Shown piece by piece: positions 22,502 to 23,894 of a DNA stretch of 23,894 nt. The stretch is from Oscillospiraceae bacterium (GTDB lineage: Bacteria > Bacillota > Clostridia > Oscillospirales > Ruminococcaceae), in NCBI GenBank assembly GCA_017424665.1, contig JAFOYK010000179.1:1-23894 (forward strand), written 5' to 3'. Made by a program: the position numbers and the translations under genes. The first letter of the stretch is position 1. Each line of letters opens with the position of its first letter. Below the pieces are notes generated by a model. That model made no database searches. It was not told the DNA's origin and saw only the letters and a list, made by a program, of their open reading frames with translations.

Positions 22502-22537
22502 GCCTGTCTGTATTATATATGCAGACAGGCTTTTTTT
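22502..22537 (+). terminator. Second terminator-like hairpin, directly before the spoIIAA ribosome binding site
   Basis: GCCTGTCTG (22502-22510) pairs perfectly with CAGACAGGC (22522-22530) around an 11-base AT-rich loop, and seven T follow (22531-22537). The Shine-Dalgarno of spoIIAA (GGAGG 22542-22546) starts only four bases later. Any transcript entering from upstream would meet this before spoIIAA. It may be a back-up terminator protecting the sporulation operon from read-through, or an attenuator. Confidence 0.75.
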
Positions 22538-22553
22538 ATTTGGAGGTGTTTTT

Positions 22554-22880
22554 GTGCCGGTTGAAATAGATATTGATGAAAAAAGCGTTACCGCATATAT
22601 TTCCGGAGAAATCGACCACCACAACGCGGCGGGATTGAGAAGCAAAATTGACGAAGCGGTTGAAAATGCTTACCCGGAAGTTCTTATTCTTGATTTCGGC
22701 GGGGTGACTTTTATGGATTCTTCCGGAATCGGGCTTGTTATGGGAAGATATAAACTTATGAAGAATCTTTCCGGAAAGGTTTTTGTGGAAAACGCGCCGC
22801 GCCAGATAAAGAAAGTTTTGAGAATGGCGGGAATTGAAAAAATGCTTTCCGAAAAGAGCGGAAAGGAGGTTTTGGTATGA
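22554..22880 (+). CDS. spoIIAA: Anti-sigma F factor antagonist SpoIIAA
   Basis: 108 residues, a STAS-domain protein. 'VEIDIDEKSVTAYISGEIDH' and 'LDFGGVTFMDSSGIGLVMGR' are the family core; the first or second Ser of 'MDSSGIG' (about residues 56-57) is the site phosphorylated by SpoIIAB. The unphosphorylated form pulls SpoIIAB off sigma-F in the forespore. GTG at 22554 is the start: GGAGG is seven bases upstream and homologues begin right before this beta strand. An upstream in-frame extension to 22464 would be translated from inside the terminator hairpin and is rejected. It overlaps spoIIAB by four bases (ATGA). Confidence 0.96.
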   Translation: MPVEIDIDEKSVTAYISGEIDHHNAAGLRSKIDEAVENAYPEVLILDFGGVTFMDSSGIGLVMGRYKLMKNLSGKVFVENAPRQIKKVLRMAGIEKMLSEKSGKEVLV

Positions 22881-23314
22881 AACCGATCAACGAAATGAAG
22901 ATGAGTTTTGAAAGCCGCAGCTGCAACGAAAGCTTCGCCAGAAGCTCTGTGGCCGCCTTTATTGCGGTTCTTGACCCGAACGTTGAAGAACTTTCGGACA
23001 TAAAAACGGCCGTTTCGGAAGCGGTCACAAACTGCATAGTGCACGGATATAAAGAAAACATCGGCAAGGTTTACATACACGTAAAAATCTTCGAGGGAGC
23101 GCGGATCCAAATTTCAATAAAGGACAAAGGCTGCGGAATTTCCGACGTAAAAAAAGCCATGGAGCCGCTTTATACTTCCTGTGAAAACGGTGAAAGAGCG
23201 GGGCTTGGTTTTTCCATAATGGAATCGTTTATGGATAAGCTTAAAGTCCGTTCGAAACCCGGAAAAGGAACAAGCGTTACCCTTGAAAAATCCATCGTGT
23301 CGAAAGGAAAATAA
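22877..23314 (+). CDS. spoIIAB: Anti-sigma F factor and serine kinase SpoIIAB
   Basis: 145 residues, GHKL ATPase fold. N box 'SEAVTNCIVHGY' (about residues 47-58), G1 box 'DKGCGI' (about 83-88) and G2-type 'GERAGLGFSIMESF' (about 105-118) are clear. It binds and inhibits sigma-F with ATP and phosphorylates SpoIIAA. The start overlaps the spoIIAA stop (ATGA), matching the known coupled, balanced synthesis of the pair. GGAGG at about 22864-22868 is its Shine-Dalgarno. Confidence 0.97.
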   Translation: MKPINEMKMSFESRSCNESFARSSVAAFIAVLDPNVEELSDIKTAVSEAVTNCIVHGYKENIGKVYIHVKIFEGARIQISIKDKGCGISDVKKAMEPLYTSCENGERAGLGFSIMESFMDKLKVRSKPGKGTSVTLEKSIVSKGK

Positions 23315-23315
23315 T

Positions 23316-23894
23316 ATGTCGGTAACAAAGCTTGCTGACAGCACGGTTGACAGAGAAATACTTATAACAGAAAATCTTGGGCTTGTTCATTCCTGTGCCC
23401 ACCGCTTTACGGGAAGGGGAATTGAATATGAAGACCTTTTTCAGGCGGGCTGCATGGGGCTTGTTAAGGCTTTTGACGCATTCGACAGAGAAAGGGGCGT
23501 TCGCTTTTCAACCTATGCGGTGCCGGTGATTCTTGGAGAAATGCGAAGGCTTTTCCGTGACGGCGGAACGGTTAAAGTCAGCAGAAGCCTTAAAGAGCTT
23601 TCGCTTAAAACGACAAAAGAGCGGGAAAACTTCTTGCTTAAAAACGGAAGGGAACCCACCGTTTCGGAACTTTCGGAAATACTTTCTGTAAGCGCAGAGG
23701 AAGTCACAGAAGCTCTTTGCGCCGCCGCACCGGTAATTTCTCTTACCGCAGGAGAAGACGAAGGAGGCGGCCAGACAGACGTTCCGGTTGAATCGCCCGA
23801 AGACGAAATTACGGAAAGGCTTTCGGTAATAAAAGCGATTTCCGACCTTGAGGAAAAAGACAGAACGCTTATAAAATACAGGTATTACGAAAAC
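23316..23894 (+). CDS. sigF: RNA polymerase sigma-F factor (3' end beyond window)
   Basis: 193 codons seen, open at the window end. Region 2 is complete: 'ITENLGLVHSCAHRFTGRGI', 'YEDLFQAGCMGLVKAFDAFD' and 'RGVRFSTYAVPVILGEMRRL'. Region 3 ('GREPTVSELSEILSVSAEEV') and the start of region 4 ('DLEEKDRTLIKYRYYEN') follow. Sigma-F drives early forespore genes. Order and one-base spacing after spoIIAB identify it as sigF rather than sigG, which has similar regions 2 and 4. AAAGGA upstream is a weaker Shine-Dalgarno, with a normal ATG at 23316. Confidence 0.95.
   Translation, partial: MSVTKLADSTVDREILITENLGLVHSCAHRFTGRGIEYEDLFQAGCMGLVKAFDAFDRERGVRFSTYAVPVILGEMRRLFRDGGTVKVSRSLKELSLKTTKERENFLLKNGREPTVSELSEILSVSAEEVTEALCAAAPVISLTAGEDEGGGQTDVPVESPEDEITERLSVIKAISDLEEKDRTLIKYRYYEN

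Noticed and set aside
22464..22553. Longer N-terminus for SpoIIAA
   Set aside because: The extra 30 residues would be read from the terminator hairpin and T-run; GTG at 22554 has a well-placed GGAGG and fits the family length.

Overview
The window is a chromosomal segment of a low-to-mid GC endospore-forming Firmicute, most likely a member of class Clostridia. The evidence is the complete S10-spc-alpha ribosomal superoperon in Firmicute order, including a KOW/L14e-like gene between map and infA and the zinc-type S14; the spoIIAA-spoIIAB-sigF sporulation operon at the right end; and strong Shine-Dalgarno sites with frequent GTG and TTG starts. Placement below class (for example Oscillospirales) is a guess that I cannot confirm from the sequence.

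Layout. Positions 1-263 (minus strand) hold the N-terminal part of a tyrosine recombinase, cut by the window edge and pointing away from the ribosomal genes. Positions 264-1039 hold no secure protein gene but are dense in signals: a 9-base motif present three times, two sigma-A promoters (one with perfect consensus boxes, a 20-bp palindrome over its -10 and phased A-tracts upstream), and a leader of about 395 nt with repeated modules, two cysteine-rich small ORFs and a terminator-like hairpin. Positions 1040-16388 hold rpsJ, rplC, rplD, rplW, rplB, rpsS, rplV, rpsC, rplP, rpmC, rpsQ, rplN, rplX, rplE, rpsN(Z), rpsH, rplF, rplR, rpsE, rpmD, rplO, secY, adk, map, a KOW protein, infA, rpmJ, rpsM, rpsK, rpsD, rpoA and rplQ, all on the plus strand and closed by a strong terminator.

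Positions 16485-22465 form a second operon with its own consensus promoter: two tandem DUF62 family proteins (SAM hydroxide adenosyltransferase/SAM hydrolase), an ECF-transporter S component, a double ABC ATPase, an EcfT-like transmembrane protein and an N-formylglutamate amidohydrolase-like protein. The layout suggests an uptake system for an adenosyl- or nucleoside-related solute coupled to intracellular hydrolysis. In Firmicutes the general ECF energy module often follows rplQ; here a dedicated complete ECF system stands there. The first DUF62 protein has Asp where the family triad has His, while the second keeps His, so the pair may be functionally split. A GC-rich hairpin and then a long hairpin separate the S-component gene from the ATPase gene.

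Positions 22502-23894 hold a terminator-like hairpin directly before the spoIIAA ribosome binding site, then spoIIAA, spoIIAB and sigF (cut by the window end). These encode the anti-anti-sigma factor, anti-sigma factor/kinase and sigma-F of the forespore switch.

I saw no tRNA, rRNA, CRISPR array or complete insertion sequence. The parts most worth follow-up are the rpsJ leader and promoter region and the DUF62-ECF-FGase operon.
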